NCBI GenBank assembly: GCA_030539335.1
Contig: JAUNSG010000003.1
Coordinates: 1-64,000 of the forward strand
Length of the DNA: 64,000 nucleotides
From: Eubacteriales bacterium
GTDB lineage: Bacteria; Bacillota; Clostridia; Oscillospirales; Butyricicoccaceae
Reading direction: 5' to 3'
Shown here: piece after piece, positions 44,067 through 52,872 of the stretch
Position numbering within the stretch: position 1 is the stretch's first letter
How the letters are laid out: each line of letters opens with the position of its first letter
Position numbers and translations under genes: made by a program
Notes under the pieces: model-generated
Told to the model about the DNA's origin: nothing
Databases searched by the model: none
Seen by the model: the letters and a program-made list of their open reading frames with translations, nothing else

Positions 44067-44939
44067 TCATCCGCAGTATTTTGCCACATGTGCTTTGGTG
44101 ACCTCGGCGGATTTTTTTACATTTTCCTCCTGCGTCATCTCGTAATATTCCGGACGGAAAATTTCGATGGTACAGCAGTCGCTGTCAAAGCCGATCGCCT
44201 TGAGGGTGTCCGCATAGCGCTGGTGCGGCAGGCAGTCGCCCTCCGCATCCGGCCAAAGGCGCTTTTCGTCGTTGTTGTAGTAGGCGCCGCACGGCATGTC
44301 CTCCGTACCGTTCAGATGCCAGACGAAAATTTTCTTGCCGTCGGCCTTTTCCAGTGTCTCCCAGCCGGAACCCATTGCGTAGAAGTGGTACTGATCCAGT
44401 GTGACGCCGACATAGGGGGAGTTGACTTCTTCGACAATCGCATAGGCATCCTCAAAGCGGTTGATCGTCATCGCCGGCTCGCCGCAGAACTCCAGCGACA
44501 GCTTGATGCCATGGGGTGCGACCTTCTTGACCATCTCACGCAGAACAGCGACCGCATCCTCCCGGATCTCCTTGCGGGTCGGCTGCAAGCCGCGCTCTTT
44601 CATGTCCTTGGACGGAACGACGACGATCATTTTGCAGCCGAGGATGTTGCAGCGGCGGATGATTTCATCCAGCTCGGCCATCACAGCCGCTTTTTCTTCG
44701 TCGGACTGCTTCATGTTGAAAAAACACAGCGCATTGTAGGACAGCATTTTCAGATGGTGCGTCTCAAACCAGCTTCCGAGCGCTTCCAGTGTGACAACGC
44801 CGTTGTCCAGATCGCGGTTCAGACATTCCGACTGGATGTCGATGAAATCAAAGCCATATTTCTCGCACAGCTCAAGATCCATCATCACGGTATGACCTTT
44901 GCAGAAGCGGTCATTTGCTTCGTTAAATCCGATTTTCAT
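44067..44939 (-). CDS. iolI: Inosose isomerase, sugar phosphate isomerase/epimerase family
   Basis: The Bacillus homologue interconverts 2-keto-myo-inositol and 1-keto-D-chiro-inositol. This protein has 290 residues from the ATG at 44939; a longer open frame upstream is not coding. It is close to Bacillus IolI throughout: FNEANDRF, LDLELCEKYGFDFI-type start, THHLKMLSYNALCFFN, LSLEFCGEP with a metal-binding Glu, TLDQYHFYAMGS with Asp and His, and IEIFRPEYYEMTQEE. The TIM-barrel metal ligands are conserved. It would let the strain use D-chiro-inositol with IolG, 38 kb away. Divergent from a LacI-type regulator. Confidence 0.85.
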   Translation of the reverse strand: MKIGFNEANDRFCKGHTVMMDLELCEKYGFDFIDIQSECLNRDLDNGVVTLEALGSWFETHHLKMLSYNALCFFNMKQSDEEKAAVMAELDEIIRRCNILGCKMIVVVPSKDMKERGLQPTRKEIREDAVAVLREMVKKVAPHGIKLSLEFCGEPAMTINRFEDAYAIVEEVNSPYVGVTLDQYHFYAMGSGWETLEKADGKKIFVWHLNGTEDMPCGAYYNNDEKRLWPDAEGDCLPHQRYADTLKAIGFDSDCCTIEIFRPEYYEMTQEENVKKSAEVTKAHVAKYCG

Positions 44940-45003
44940 AGAATATTTTTCCTTTCTCCCGATCGAATCCATTAATGATAGTAACATACCACACCCGTCG
45001 ACG

Positions 45004-45156
45004 GCGTGCAAGGGATGGGAGAGATGTACATAATTCCGTGCAAAGTTTCGTGAATTACACCAAAAAAGATAAGATAAATTTAACGAATCGGAGAGAAACT
45101 TTTCTGTGCACGAAAAAATCATGCACGGAAAAGGCGAGGGAAGAAAAAATGCACGG
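45004..45156. promoter_or_regulatory. Repeated TGCACG motifs between iolI and the LacI gene
   Basis: GCGTGCA (45004), CCGTGCA (45036-45042), TGCACG (45107-45112), TGCACGG (45122-45128) and TGCACGG (45150-45156). The first two are inverted relative to the rest. This is a plausible cluster of half-sites for the LacI regulator. Confidence 0.45.
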
Positions 45157-45227
45157 GATTTTATAGCGCAGAGAACCGGAGTGTGGTAGACTGGGGACAG
45201 ATGGACCAAAGAGAGAGGAGGGAGCGC

Positions 45228-46259
45228 ATGGCTGTGACATTGCAGCAGATTGCGGAGGCATGCGGCGTTTCGCGCGGGACGGTTGACCGGGCGCTGCGTG
45301 ACCGCGGCGGCATCCGGCCGGAAGTCGCCCAGCGGGTGCGTGAGACGGCGCGAAGGATGGGGTATATCCCGCGCCATGCAGCGGTACAGACGGGGCAGCA
45401 GCCGGTGCGGATCGGTGTGGTTCTGCACACGGGAATTTCGGAATTTGTCCAGCAGCTCGCAAAAAACCTGCGGGAGTTTCCCAGACAGGCGATGCTGCCG
45501 ATGGAGGTCATCGTCCGTGTCATGAATGATACGGATGTACATCATCAGCTCGCGCTGGTTGACGAGCTGATAGGGGAACAAATCGACGGGCTTGTCCTGA
45601 TGCCGCTGGCCAGCGCCCTGCTGCGCGAGAAAATCAACGAGGTGAGTGAGCAGCATCATGTACCGGTGGTGACGGTCAATACCGACATTGCGGACTGCAA
45701 TCGACTTGCCTACGTTGGGCCGGATGACATCGCCTGTGGGCGGACAGCAGCATCGCTCATGGGGATGACGATCGGTGGAAGGGGACGGGTACTGCCGCTT
45801 CTCGGACAGCGCAGCGGGCACTTTGCGGATACGCAGCGGCTGAGCGGGTTCCTCAGTGAGATGAGGGAGTGCTATCCGCAGGTGGAGATTCTTCGCCCGG
45901 AATATTGTTTTATGGATCAGGAGCTGGCGGAGCGCATTACCCGGCGTGCCCTGCGCGATGTGGACAATCTCGCAGGGATTTATCTGTCATCGGTGGGACG
46001 CAGCGGCGTCTATCGGGCGATTCAACGTGCCGGCTGCCCGGGCAAGGTACATGTGGTGGTACACGACCTGATGCCGGACAATCTTCGGATGATCCGGGAA
46101 GGTGTGGTCGACTTTGCGGTCGGACAGGGAATCGAGACACAGAGCACCCTGCCGCTCCGTCTGCTCTATCAGTACCTCACCAAGCACCGTTCTCCTGCGA
46201 AACGGTGCTATATAACACAGATCGACATCCGCTTCCGCTGCAATCTCTTGGAGGAATAG
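45228..46259 (+). CDS. LacI family transcriptional regulator
   Basis: The protein has 343 residues from the ATG at 45228 (GGAGGGAG at 45217-45224). The N-terminal LacI helix-turn-helix TLQQIAEACGVSRGTVDRAL with hinge-like residues up to about 60 precedes a periplasmic-binding-protein-like sensor domain of the type 4 (sugar-binding) group. VTVNTDIADCNRLAYVGPDDIACGRTAA suggests an inositol-, ribose- or xylose-like ligand. It is divergent from iolI, the likely target. Ends before the terminator shared with glyQS. Confidence 0.9.
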   Translation: MAVTLQQIAEACGVSRGTVDRALRDRGGIRPEVAQRVRETARRMGYIPRHAAVQTGQQPVRIGVVLHTGISEFVQQLAKNLREFPRQAMLPMEVIVRVMNDTDVHHQLALVDELIGEQIDGLVLMPLASALLREKINEVSEQHHVPVVTVNTDIADCNRLAYVGPDDIACGRTAASLMGMTIGGRGRVLPLLGQRSGHFADTQRLSGFLSEMRECYPQVEILRPEYCFMDQELAERITRRALRDVDNLAGIYLSSVGRSGVYRAIQRAGCPGKVHVVVHDLMPDNLRMIREGVVDFAVGQGIETQSTLPLRLLYQYLTKHRSPAKRCYITQIDIRFRCNLLEE

Positions 46260-46325
46260 AGAAACCCTGCTGACGAAGCAGCGAGTTCGGATGTGCTAAC
46301 GGAGCGCTGTCGGGACGACAGCAGA

Positions 46326-46370
46326 AAAAAAGACCGCTTTCCCATTGCAATGGGAAAGCGGTCCGTTTCG
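46326..46370. terminator. Bidirectional terminator between the LacI gene and glyQS
   Basis: A perfect 32-base palindrome (46332-46363); A(7) on the left gives a T run after glyQS, and a weaker T-rich tail lies on the right. Confidence 0.9.
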
Positions 46371-46378
46371 TTTTCGGA

Positions 46379-47770
46379 TTAGAATTCGCACTTCTTCTCG
46401 ATATACTCAGCGACCTCAGCGATCGGCAGACGGATCTGCTCCATCGTATCGCGGTCGCGGATCGTGACGCAGCCGTCGTTTTCGGTCTCGAAGTCGACCG
46501 TGATGCACATCGGGGTGCCGATCTCATCCTCACGGCGGTAGCGCTTGCCGATCGAACCGGCCTCGTCGTAGTCGATCATGAATTTCTTGGCCAGCTCTTC
46601 GTAAATCGGCATCGCCTTGTCGTGCAGCTTCTTGGACAGCGGCAGGACAGCAGCCTTGTACGGAGCCAGAGCCGGATGCAGGCGGAGGACGGTACGGATA
46701 TCGTCATTGCCCTTCTTGTCCTGGCCGACGACTTCCTCGTCGTATGCATCACACAGGAATGCCAGTGCGACACGGTCAGCGCCCAGGGACGGCTCGATGA
46801 CATACGGGATATACTTCTCGCCGGACTCCTGGTCGAAATATTCCATCGAAACACCGGAGGTCTTCTGGTGCTGGGTCAGGTCGAAATCCGTGCGGTCTGC
46901 GATGCCCCACAGCTCGCCCCAGCCGAACGGGAAGAGGAATTCGATGTCGGTGGTTGCGTTGGAGTAATGAGACAGCTCTTCCTGCTCGTGGTCGCGCAGG
47001 CGCATGTTCTCTTCCTTGATGCCGAGGGACAGCAGGAAGTTCTTGCAGGCATCCTTCCAGTAAGCGAACCATTCCAGATCGGTGCCCGGCTTGCAGAAGA
47101 ACTCCAGTTCCATCTGCTCGAACTCACGGGTACGGAAGGTGAAGTTGCCCGGCGTGATCTCGTTGCGGAAGGACTTGCCGACCTGTGCGACGCCAAACGG
47201 CAGCTTGCGGCGGGTGGTGCGCTGGACATTCTGGAAGTTGACGAAGATGCCCTGTGCGGTCTCCGGACGGAGATACAGCTCATTCTTGGCATTCTCGGTA
47301 ACACCCTGGAAGGTCTTGAACATCAGGTTGAACTGACGGATGTCCGTGAAGTTGTGGCCGCCGCAGTTCGGGCAGGCGATCTGATGCTCGGTGATATAAT
47401 CCATCATCTGCTGGTTGCTCCAGCCGGCCGGATTATCCCCTGTGGTGTCTTCAATCAGCTGGTCGGCACGATGACGGGTCTTACAGTCCTTACAGTCCAT
47501 CAGCGGATCGGAGAAGCCGCCGACGTGGCCGGAGGCAACCCAGGTCATTGGATTCATCAGAATAGCAGAATCCAGACCAACGTTCCACGGAGATTCCTGA
47601 ACAAACTTCTTTCTCCATGCGTTCTTGACGTTATTCTTGAATTCCACACCAAGCGGACCGTAATCCCAGGTGTTGGCAAGACCGCCGTAGATCTCGGAGC
47701 CGCTGTAAACGAAACCGCGTCCCTTGCACAGGGCAACGATTTTGTCCATTGTCTTTTCGGTGTTTTTCAT
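46379..47770 (-). CDS. glyQS: Glycine--tRNA ligase (homodimeric type)
   Basis: This class II aminoacyl-tRNA synthetase has 463 residues from the ATG at 47770 (GGAG in 47781-47790). The start [20 protein letters not shown], the [12 protein letters not shown] and [10 protein letters not shown] zinc-like insert, motif 2 [17 protein letters not shown] and motif 3 [15 protein letters not shown] are complete, with the C-terminal anticodon domain. It is the alpha2 (eukaryote/archaea-like) form. Transcribed from a promoter overlapping that of tRNA-Pro. The ~70-base leader is too short for a T-box. Confidence 0.97.
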   Translation of the reverse strand: MKNTEKTMDKIVALCKGRGFVYSGSEIYGGLANTWDYGPLGVEFKNNVKNAWRKKFVQESPWNVGLDSAILMNPMTWVASGHVGGFSDPLMDCKDCKTRHRADQLIEDTTGDNPAGWSNQQMMDYITEHQIACPNCGGHNFTDIRQFNLMFKTFQGVTENAKNELYLRPETAQGIFVNFQNVQRTTRRKLPFGVAQVGKSFRNEITPGNFTFRTREFEQMELEFFCKPGTDLEWFAYWKDACKNFLLSLGIKEENMRLRDHEQEELSHYSNATTDIEFLFPFGWGELWGIADRTDFDLTQHQKTSGVSMEYFDQESGEKYIPYVIEPSLGADRVALAFLCDAYDEEVVGQDKKGNDDIRTVLRLHPALAPYKAAVLPLSKKLHDKAMPIYEELAKKFMIDYDEAGSIGKRYRREDEIGTPMCITVDFETENDGCVTIRDRDTMEQIRLPIAEVAEYIEKKCEF

Positions 47771-47831
47771 AATTTTTGAACTCTCCTTTTGGCGCATATG
47801 GCTTATGCACGCGAAATTTTGGTCAAATTCC

Positions 47832-47860
47832 TTGACACTATTCCTATTATAGCGTATAAT
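47832..47860 (+). promoter_or_regulatory. Consensus promoter of tRNA-Pro
   Basis: TTGACA (47832-47837), 17 bases, TATAAT (47855-47860): perfect consensus, 48 bases before the tRNA. Confidence 0.88.
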
Positions 47861-47873
47861 AAATCCTTGTCAA
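47846..47873 (-). promoter_or_regulatory. Consensus promoter of glyQS
   Basis: On the minus strand TTGACA (47873-47868), 16 bases, TATAAT (47851-47846). It occupies the same DNA as the tRNA promoter. Confidence 0.85.
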
Positions 47874-47907
47874 GACATTGTGTTTTTCATAGAAAACATT
47901 CCAGTTC

Positions 47908-47983
47908 CGGGGTGTAGCGCAGATGGTAGCGCGCCTGCTTTGGGAGCAGGATGCCGCAGGTTCGAATCCTGTCACTCCGACCA
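47908..47983 (+). tRNA. tRNA-Pro (anticodon UGG)
   Basis: A 76-base cloverleaf. The acceptor stem is CGGGGTG with CACTCCG (one G-U). The anticodon stem CCTGC/GCAGG carries loop TTTGGGA, anticodon TGG. The T loop GGTTCGAATCC is canonical. The 3' CCA is encoded. It reads CCA and probably other proline codons. Confidence 0.97.
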
Positions 47984-47986
47984 TTG

Positions 47987-48022
47987 AAACCGTGTATCCA
48001 TTTTGGATATGCGGTTTTCTTG
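47987..48022 (+). terminator. Terminator of tRNA-Pro
   Basis: AAACCG-TG-TATCCA with TGGATA-TG-CGGTTT (47987-48017), then TTTCTT. Confidence 0.8.
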
Positions 48023-48125
48023 TTCTCTTCAGCCCGATATGCTATAATTGTTTGCGTTAATGACTCGATAAATCGAAGCTTTTGAGGAGCGGGAAAGAAT
48101 CGGGCTATGAGACGAGGGCACAAAC

Positions 48126-49206
48126 ATGAAGGAATTCAAGATTCATTTTGACGAAGAACGAATGGAAGACCTCCGACGCCGCATCGGTTGCACGAGACTG
48201 CCGAAAGCATTCAAAGCAAGAAACTGGAATTTGGGGATAGACGATAATTATTTATCTTCCCTTCTGGAGTACTGGCGCAATGGTTACGATTGGACGCAAA
48301 AGGAGATGGAACTGAATCAGTATCCGCAGTTCACATGTGATCTGAACGGGGTGACCATTCATTTCTTTCACATCCGAGGTTCTCGCAAGGGAGCGCTACC
48401 ACTGTTACTGACGCATGGATGGCCCGACAGTTTTCTGCGCTATGCTAAGGTGTTTCCGCTGCTTTCCGATTTCGACCTTGTGGTGCCGTCGCTGCCAGGG
48501 TTTGCCTTTTCTACGCTGCCGTCGAAGGGCTTTCTAAACAATGCCGAGGTTTCCGAAATATGGCATCGGCTGATGACAGAGGTGCTGGAATACAAAGAAT
48601 ATGCGGCGTCAGGCGGCGATATGGGTCGCGGTGTGACTTGCTACCTTGCTGCACGCTATCCACAGGAAGTCAAGGGAATCCACCTTACCGATGGTGGGAG
48701 AACTCATTGCTGCGGCAGACGAAGAACTGACATCCGCCGAACTCTCTTACAAACGCAAGGCCATAGAATGGCAACGCATGGAGGGCGCCTACATCAACAT
48801 TCACAGCACAAAGCCGCAAACTCTGGCGTATTTGTTGAGCGACTCACCCGCTGGGATGGCCGCTTGGATAACAGAGAAGTATCACGCTTGGAGTGACTGG
48901 CCGCTGCTGACGATGGATGACATTCTTGACTGCCTGACGCTCTATTGGATGACAAATACAGCCTGTACCTCGATCCGTGCCTATCACGGAAACACCTTTA
49001 CGTTGCCGCCGCTCGGCAAGGTCAGGGTACCGACGGCCATTGCCGCCTTTCCATACGATGTCCTCCCTCCACCGAGGGATTGGGTGGAGAAGAACTATCC
49101 GGTCGTAATGTATACGGAGATGCCGCGTGGCGGGCACTTCACGGCTTTGGAGCAGCCGGAAAAGTTTGCAGAAAATCTCTCCGAGTTTATGAATATTATC
49201 ATGTAA
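48126..49206 (+). pseudogene. Epoxide hydrolase-like gene broken by a one-base frameshift
   Basis: The two reading frames together make an EHN-type epoxide hydrolase of about 360 residues. The first frame (from the ATG at 48126) has the EHN N-terminal domain (KIHFDEERMEDLRRRI, YWRNGYDWTQ), then HGWPDSFL and GGDMGRGV with the nucleophile Asp165. It loses the family pattern after KGIHLTD. The second frame resumes with GELIAAADEELTSAELSYKR and runs to GGHFTALEQPE, with the catalytic His, and stop 49206. One extra G in GATGGTGGG (48690-48698) accounts for the shift. All catalytic parts are otherwise intact, so the break is recent or a sequence error. Monocistronic. Confidence 0.8.
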
Positions 49207-49402
49207 CCATACTATTATGACTGCGCATGGGAAAAGGGGGCCGACTTATCAGGCTGATGAAACAGAGGCCGGAACATCGTTTAAGAGGATCCCGTATACC
49301 TATGGGAAAAGACCGAAAAATGGATTTTGCCCCGTTCTCTGCTTTACGAAACCCCAAGGAATACATTATAATAGGGGAAAGAAAAAGATGGAGGGAAACG
49401 AT

Positions 49403-50032
49403 ATGGATAATGTATTTGTTATGAATCACCCGTTGATTCAGCATAAGATTTCATTAATCCGAAAGAAAGAAACGGGCACAAACGAGTTCCGGAGACTGAT
49501 AGAAGAAATTGCAATTTTGATGGGCTTTGAAGCGCTGCGCGATCTTCCGATGGAAGAGGTCGAGGTAGAAACCCCGATGGAAAAATGCATGACACCGATG
49601 CTTTCCGGCAGAAAACTCGCGGTAGTTCCTGTACTGCGCGCTGGCCTTGGCATGGTAAGCGGTATCACGACATTGGTGCCTTCGGCAAAAATCGGACATA
49701 TCGGCCTGTATCGCGACCCGGAGACACATGAACCCAAGGAGTACTATTGCAAATTGCCTGACCCGATCGAAGAGCGCCTGACCGTACTGGTCGATCCCAT
49801 GCTGGCTACCGGGGGTTCGGCGGTAGCGGCGGTGGACTTTGTCAAACAGCACGGCGGAAAGAAAATCAAGTGCATGTTTATCATCGCGGCGCCGGAGGGG
49901 CTGAAGCGCCTGCATGAGGCGCATCCGGATGTACAGATTTACATCGGACACCTGGATCGGGAACTGAATGAGAACGCGTATATCTGTCCGGGCCTTGGCG
50001 ATGCGGGAGACCGCATTTTCGGAACAAAATAA
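49403..50032 (+). CDS. upp: Uracil phosphoribosyltransferase
   Basis: It salvages uracil with PRPP to UMP. It has 209 residues from the ATG at 49403 (GGAGGG at 49390-49395, seven bases away), which gives the standard length; the ATG at 49388 is poorly spaced. [11 protein letters not shown] and the PRPP-binding [16 protein letters not shown] motifs are complete, and the C-terminal uracil-binding [16 protein letters not shown] is present. A -10 box TATAAT lies at 49367-49372 with a weak TTTACG -35. Confidence 0.97.
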   Translation: MDNVFVMNHPLIQHKISLIRKKETGTNEFRRLIEEIAILMGFEALRDLPMEEVEVETPMEKCMTPMLSGRKLAVVPVLRAGLGMVSGITTLVPSAKIGHIGLYRDPETHEPKEYYCKLPDPIEERLTVLVDPMLATGGSAVAAVDFVKQHGGKKIKCMFIIAAPEGLKRLHEAHPDVQIYIGHLDRELNENAYICPGLGDAGDRIFGTK

Positions 50033-50063
50033 GAAAACACCTTGGCGGCGAAAGAGAAATGCC

Positions 50064-50591
50064 ATGGTTACCTGTGAACCGACGAAAGAGATGTTGGACG
50101 AGTGGAAACACATCTGGCTGCAATACCGGGACCGCCTGTCCCCCAACCGGAAGTCGGGGATGGAGCTGGTGGATTATCTGCAAAACAACTATGTTTTGAC
50201 GGAGATTTCGGACAGACGTGCGGCAGAGGCGGTTTTCTATAATGTCATGAGGAATCCGCCGTTTGCAGAAAAGCTTCCTTTCGGCGCAGAACCGGTCCCC
50301 CGGACGTTTTATTTGGAGAACCGCGGAAAGGGAAGGCGATTTTACCAACCCGAAAATAAGGATCCATACGACCTGTGGGGCGGGGATGTGACGCGCATTT
50401 TTGTCGGTGTTGACCAGACGACGGGATACTATATGGTAGAAGGGAGTGCCATGCTCTGGGACGAGCTTTGTGCCTTTCGGGGTCTGGACGAACGGGATTT
50501 GAACAACTATGCCTGTGTCGCACAGTATATCAACAGCCTCAGGCGTTTTGGCTGGTTGAACCCGAATAACCGGCCTATTTCTGCGCGGTGA
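50064..50591 (+). CDS. Hypothetical protein
   Basis: The protein has 175 residues from the ATG at 50064; the ribosome binding site is weak (GGCGAAAGAGAA). No signal peptide or membrane segment. The composition is charged and aromatic, with RKSGMELVDYLQNNYVLTE, FYLENRGKGRRFYQ and CVAQYINSLRRFGWLNP as its most distinctive stretches. I do not recognise it. It follows upp after 31 bases on the same strand and may be co-transcribed; the TPP riboswitch begins 60 bases later. Confidence 0.65.
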   Translation: MVTCEPTKEMLDEWKHIWLQYRDRLSPNRKSGMELVDYLQNNYVLTEISDRRAAEAVFYNVMRNPPFAEKLPFGAEPVPRTFYLENRGKGRRFYQPENKDPYDLWGGDVTRIFVGVDQTTGYYMVEGSAMLWDELCAFRGLDERDLNNYACVAQYINSLRRFGWLNPNNRPISAR

Positions 50592-50653
50592 GAGCGGACT
50601 GATGCCTTGCATCTTCGAAGAAATCGTGTTATACTAAGAAAAATGAACAGAGA

Positions 50654-50747
50654 AACTACTCGGGGAGCTGACGCGAAAGTCGGCTGAGAGGAAGCGAATG
50701 TGCTTTGACCCGCAACCTGATTTGGATAATGCCAACGTAGGGAAGTC
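50654..50747 (+). promoter_or_regulatory. TPP riboswitch (THI element)
   Basis: The conserved core is clear: CGGGGAGC at the start, GGCTGAGAGG (50681-50690), CAACCTGATTTGGATAATGC (50713-50732) and CAACGTAGGGAAGT at the end. It senses thiamine diphosphate. A terminator follows 23 bases later, so high TPP should stop transcription of the thi operon. Confidence 0.96.
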
Positions 50748-50769
50748 AGACCAGAACATGAACCAATGC

Positions 50770-50803
50770 AGACGGGAGACGCTACGCGCCTCCCGTCTTT
50801 TGC
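50770..50803 (+). terminator. Riboswitch-controlled terminator of the thi operon
   Basis: AGACGGGAG (50770-50778) pairs with CTCCCGTCT (50790-50798), followed by T-rich sequence, just before thiW. It is the expression platform of the TPP riboswitch. Confidence 0.9.
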
Positions 50804-50826
50804 TTACCAAAGGAGAACAGGACACG

Positions 50827-51330
50827 ATGAGACAACAGACAGCAACACGCAAAATCGCGATCGCCGGTGTGTTTACGGCGCTGGCAGTCGTCGGCAGTCT
50901 GCTGAGCGTACCGGTCGCGGGCAGCAAGTGCGCGCCGGTGCAGCATATGATCAATGTATTGGCCGCTGTCACTCTCGGACCCGGCTGGGGCGTGGGCATT
51001 GCCTTTTGTGCGAGCCTGCTGCGCAATCTGTTGGGGATCGGCAGCTTGCTGGCGTTCCCGGGCAGCATGGTCGGCGCTTTGTGCTGTGGATTGGCGTTCC
51101 GCCTGAGCCGGAACATCGGACTGACCTGTATGGCGGAAGCGCTGGGTACCGGCTTTCTCGGCGGTTTGGCCGCCTATCCGATTGCCAAGCTGCTGATGGG
51201 GGTACAGCCGGAGACGGCCTTTGTCTATGTCATCCCATTTTTGATTTCTACCGTTGCGGGCAGCATTCTGGCCTTCCTTGTGCTGTCGATGCTGGAGCGC
51301 CGCGGTATTTTAAAGGATTATTTGTTATGA
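50827..51330 (+). CDS. thiW: ThiW, ECF transporter substrate-binding subunit
   Basis: The protein has 167 residues with about five membrane helices. RKIAIAGVFTALAVVGSLLSVPVAGSKCAPVQHMINVLAAV is the ThiW start, and the position between a TPP riboswitch and thiM is typical. ThiW is predicted to import the thiazole moiety with a shared ECF energy module, which is not in this window. AAAGGAG lies upstream with 11-base spacing. Its stop overlaps the thiM start. Confidence 0.92.
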   Translation: MRQQTATRKIAIAGVFTALAVVGSLLSVPVAGSKCAPVQHMINVLAAVTLGPGWGVGIAFCASLLRNLLGIGSLLAFPGSMVGALCCGLAFRLSRNIGLTCMAEALGTGFLGGLAAYPIAKLLMGVQPETAFVYVIPFLISTVAGSILAFLVLSMLERRGILKDYLL

Positions 51331-52136
51331 TGAGAAGAAGCTATTTTGAATGTGTACAGCGCATGCGGCAGCGGCAGCCGCAGGTACACTGCCTGACCAA
51401 TGCGGTCACGATGAACGATGTCGCAAATATTCTGCTGGCTGCGGGCGGCAGTGCGATCATGGGACAGCATCCGGCGGAGGCCGCGGAGATCACGGCGGCC
51501 AGCCAGGCGACGATGCTCAACATCGGCACGCCGGACGAGAACAAATTTGCCGCCTGTGCCGCGGCGGGACGCGAGGCGAACCGTCTGGGCCATCCGGTGG
51601 TTCTGGACCCGGTCGGGGTCGGCGTGAGCGGGTTCCGGCGCGGGCAGACCGAGGCGCTGCTGCGCGAAATTTCGGTCGATATCATCCGCTGTAATCCGGC
51701 GGAGGCATACACCCTGCTCGGCTTCCGTGTTGCACAGGACGGCGTGGAAAGCGGCGTTGCTGTGACGGAAGAGCAGAGAAGGGATGTGGCGGCAGCTCTG
51801 GCGAAGGCATATGGCTGTACCGTGCTGCTGTCCGGAAAGATCGATACGATTTCCGATGGCACCCGGACAGTTCAGCTCGGCGGCGGCGATGACCGCATCG
51901 CCCGCATCACTGGCGGCGGCTGTATGCTGTCGGCGCTGTGCGCGCTGTTTGGCGGCGCCGGACTGAGCGGATGGGAAGCCGCCTGCACGGCCTCCCGTTT
52001 CTGGAAGACCAGCGCCTGGTATGCCGGTGTGGAGACCGACCGCAGACAGGAGGGCCTGGGTCAATTCCATGTCTCGCTGATCGATGCAGTTTACTGGCTG
52101 CGCGGCAGCGAAGAGGAAGGATGGAACCAGGTATGA
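51327..52136 (+). CDS. thiM: Hydroxyethylthiazole kinase
   Basis: It phosphorylates the salvaged thiazole alcohol. It has 269 residues from the ATG at 51327 (overlapping thiW by four bases). VHCLTNAVTMNDVANILLAAGGSAIM and VVLDPVGVGVSGFRR are ThiM signatures, and ITGGGCMLSALCA holds the catalytic Cys region. AAGGA precedes the start. It overlaps thiE by four bases. Confidence 0.96.
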   Translation: MMRRSYFECVQRMRQRQPQVHCLTNAVTMNDVANILLAAGGSAIMGQHPAEAAEITAASQATMLNIGTPDENKFAACAAAGREANRLGHPVVLDPVGVGVSGFRRGQTEALLREISVDIIRCNPAEAYTLLGFRVAQDGVESGVAVTEEQRRDVAAALAKAYGCTVLLSGKIDTISDGTRTVQLGGGDDRIARITGGGCMLSALCALFGGAGLSGWEAACTASRFWKTSAWYAGVETDRRQEGLGQFHVSLIDAVYWLRGSEEEGWNQV

Positions 52137-52771
52137 TCGCGAAACAGCAGCTTGCCCTGTATGCGGTGAGCGACCGGAGCTGGCTCAAAGACGGCGAGAC
52201 ACTCGCCACGGTGGTGGAAGCACTGCTGGAAGCGGGTGTAACCTGCGTACAATTGCGCGAAAAGAACCAGCCGGATGAGGAAATCCTCCGTCAGGCGCGG
52301 GATCTGCTCCCGGTCTGCCGCAGGCATCATGTCCCGCTGATTATCAACGACCGTCCGGACCTTGCGAAAGCAGCCGGCGCGGACGGTGTACACGTCGGAT
52401 TGTCCGATATGGGCATTGAGAAGGCGCGGGCCTATCTCGGTGACGGCTATCTGATCGGCGGAAGTGCACACAACGTCGCCGAAGCGCTGGCGGCACAGAA
52501 GGCCGGGGCGGATTACATCGGCTGCGGCGCGGTGTTTGGCAGCGAAACCAAGACCAATGTGACCAAACTGGCGCACCGTGAGCTGAAGGCGATCTGTGAG
52601 GCGGTTTCCATCCCGGTTGTCGCGATCGGCGGCATTTCGCTCGACAACATCGGACAGCTTGCCGGAACCGGCATCGACGGCGTTGCGGTGGTCAGCGCAC
52701 TGTTTGCGGCGGAGGACAAAGCCGCTGCGGTACAGGCGCTGCGCGATCAGATCGCCGCATGGAACAAGTAA
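52133..52771 (+). CDS. thiE: Thiamine-phosphate synthase
   Basis: It joins HMP-PP and thiazole phosphate into thiamine phosphate. It has 212 residues from the ATG at 52133. CVQLREKN, LIINDRPDLAKAAGADGVHVG and PVVAIGGISLDN are the TIM-barrel phosphate and pyrimidine-binding motifs. It uses the products of ThiM and ThiD. A gap of about 100 bases without a gene separates it from thiD. Confidence 0.96.
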   Translation: MIAKQQLALYAVSDRSWLKDGETLATVVEALLEAGVTCVQLREKNQPDEEILRQARDLLPVCRRHHVPLIINDRPDLAKAAGADGVHVGLSDMGIEKARAYLGDGYLIGGSAHNVAEALAAQKAGADYIGCGAVFGSETKTNVTKLAHRELKAICEAVSIPVVAIGGISLDNIGQLAGTGIDGVAVVSALFAAEDKAAAVQALRDQIAAWNK

Positions 52772-52872
52772 GCGTTTTTTTCCTACATAAAGACAACCGG
52801 CGGCGGATTGGGGGCACCACCTTCCGTCGCGATACAAAAGCACTGTTGTAGCACCCGACAAAAGGAGGAGTT

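Noticed and set aside
45055..45821. N-terminal extension that would make iolI a 584-residue protein
   Set aside because: The extra part is antisense to the LacI gene; iolI has its own start and homology begins at 44939.
47770..47845. T-box leader for glyQS
   Set aside because: The leader from the mapped promoter is only about 70 bases, with no T-box sequence or antiterminator.
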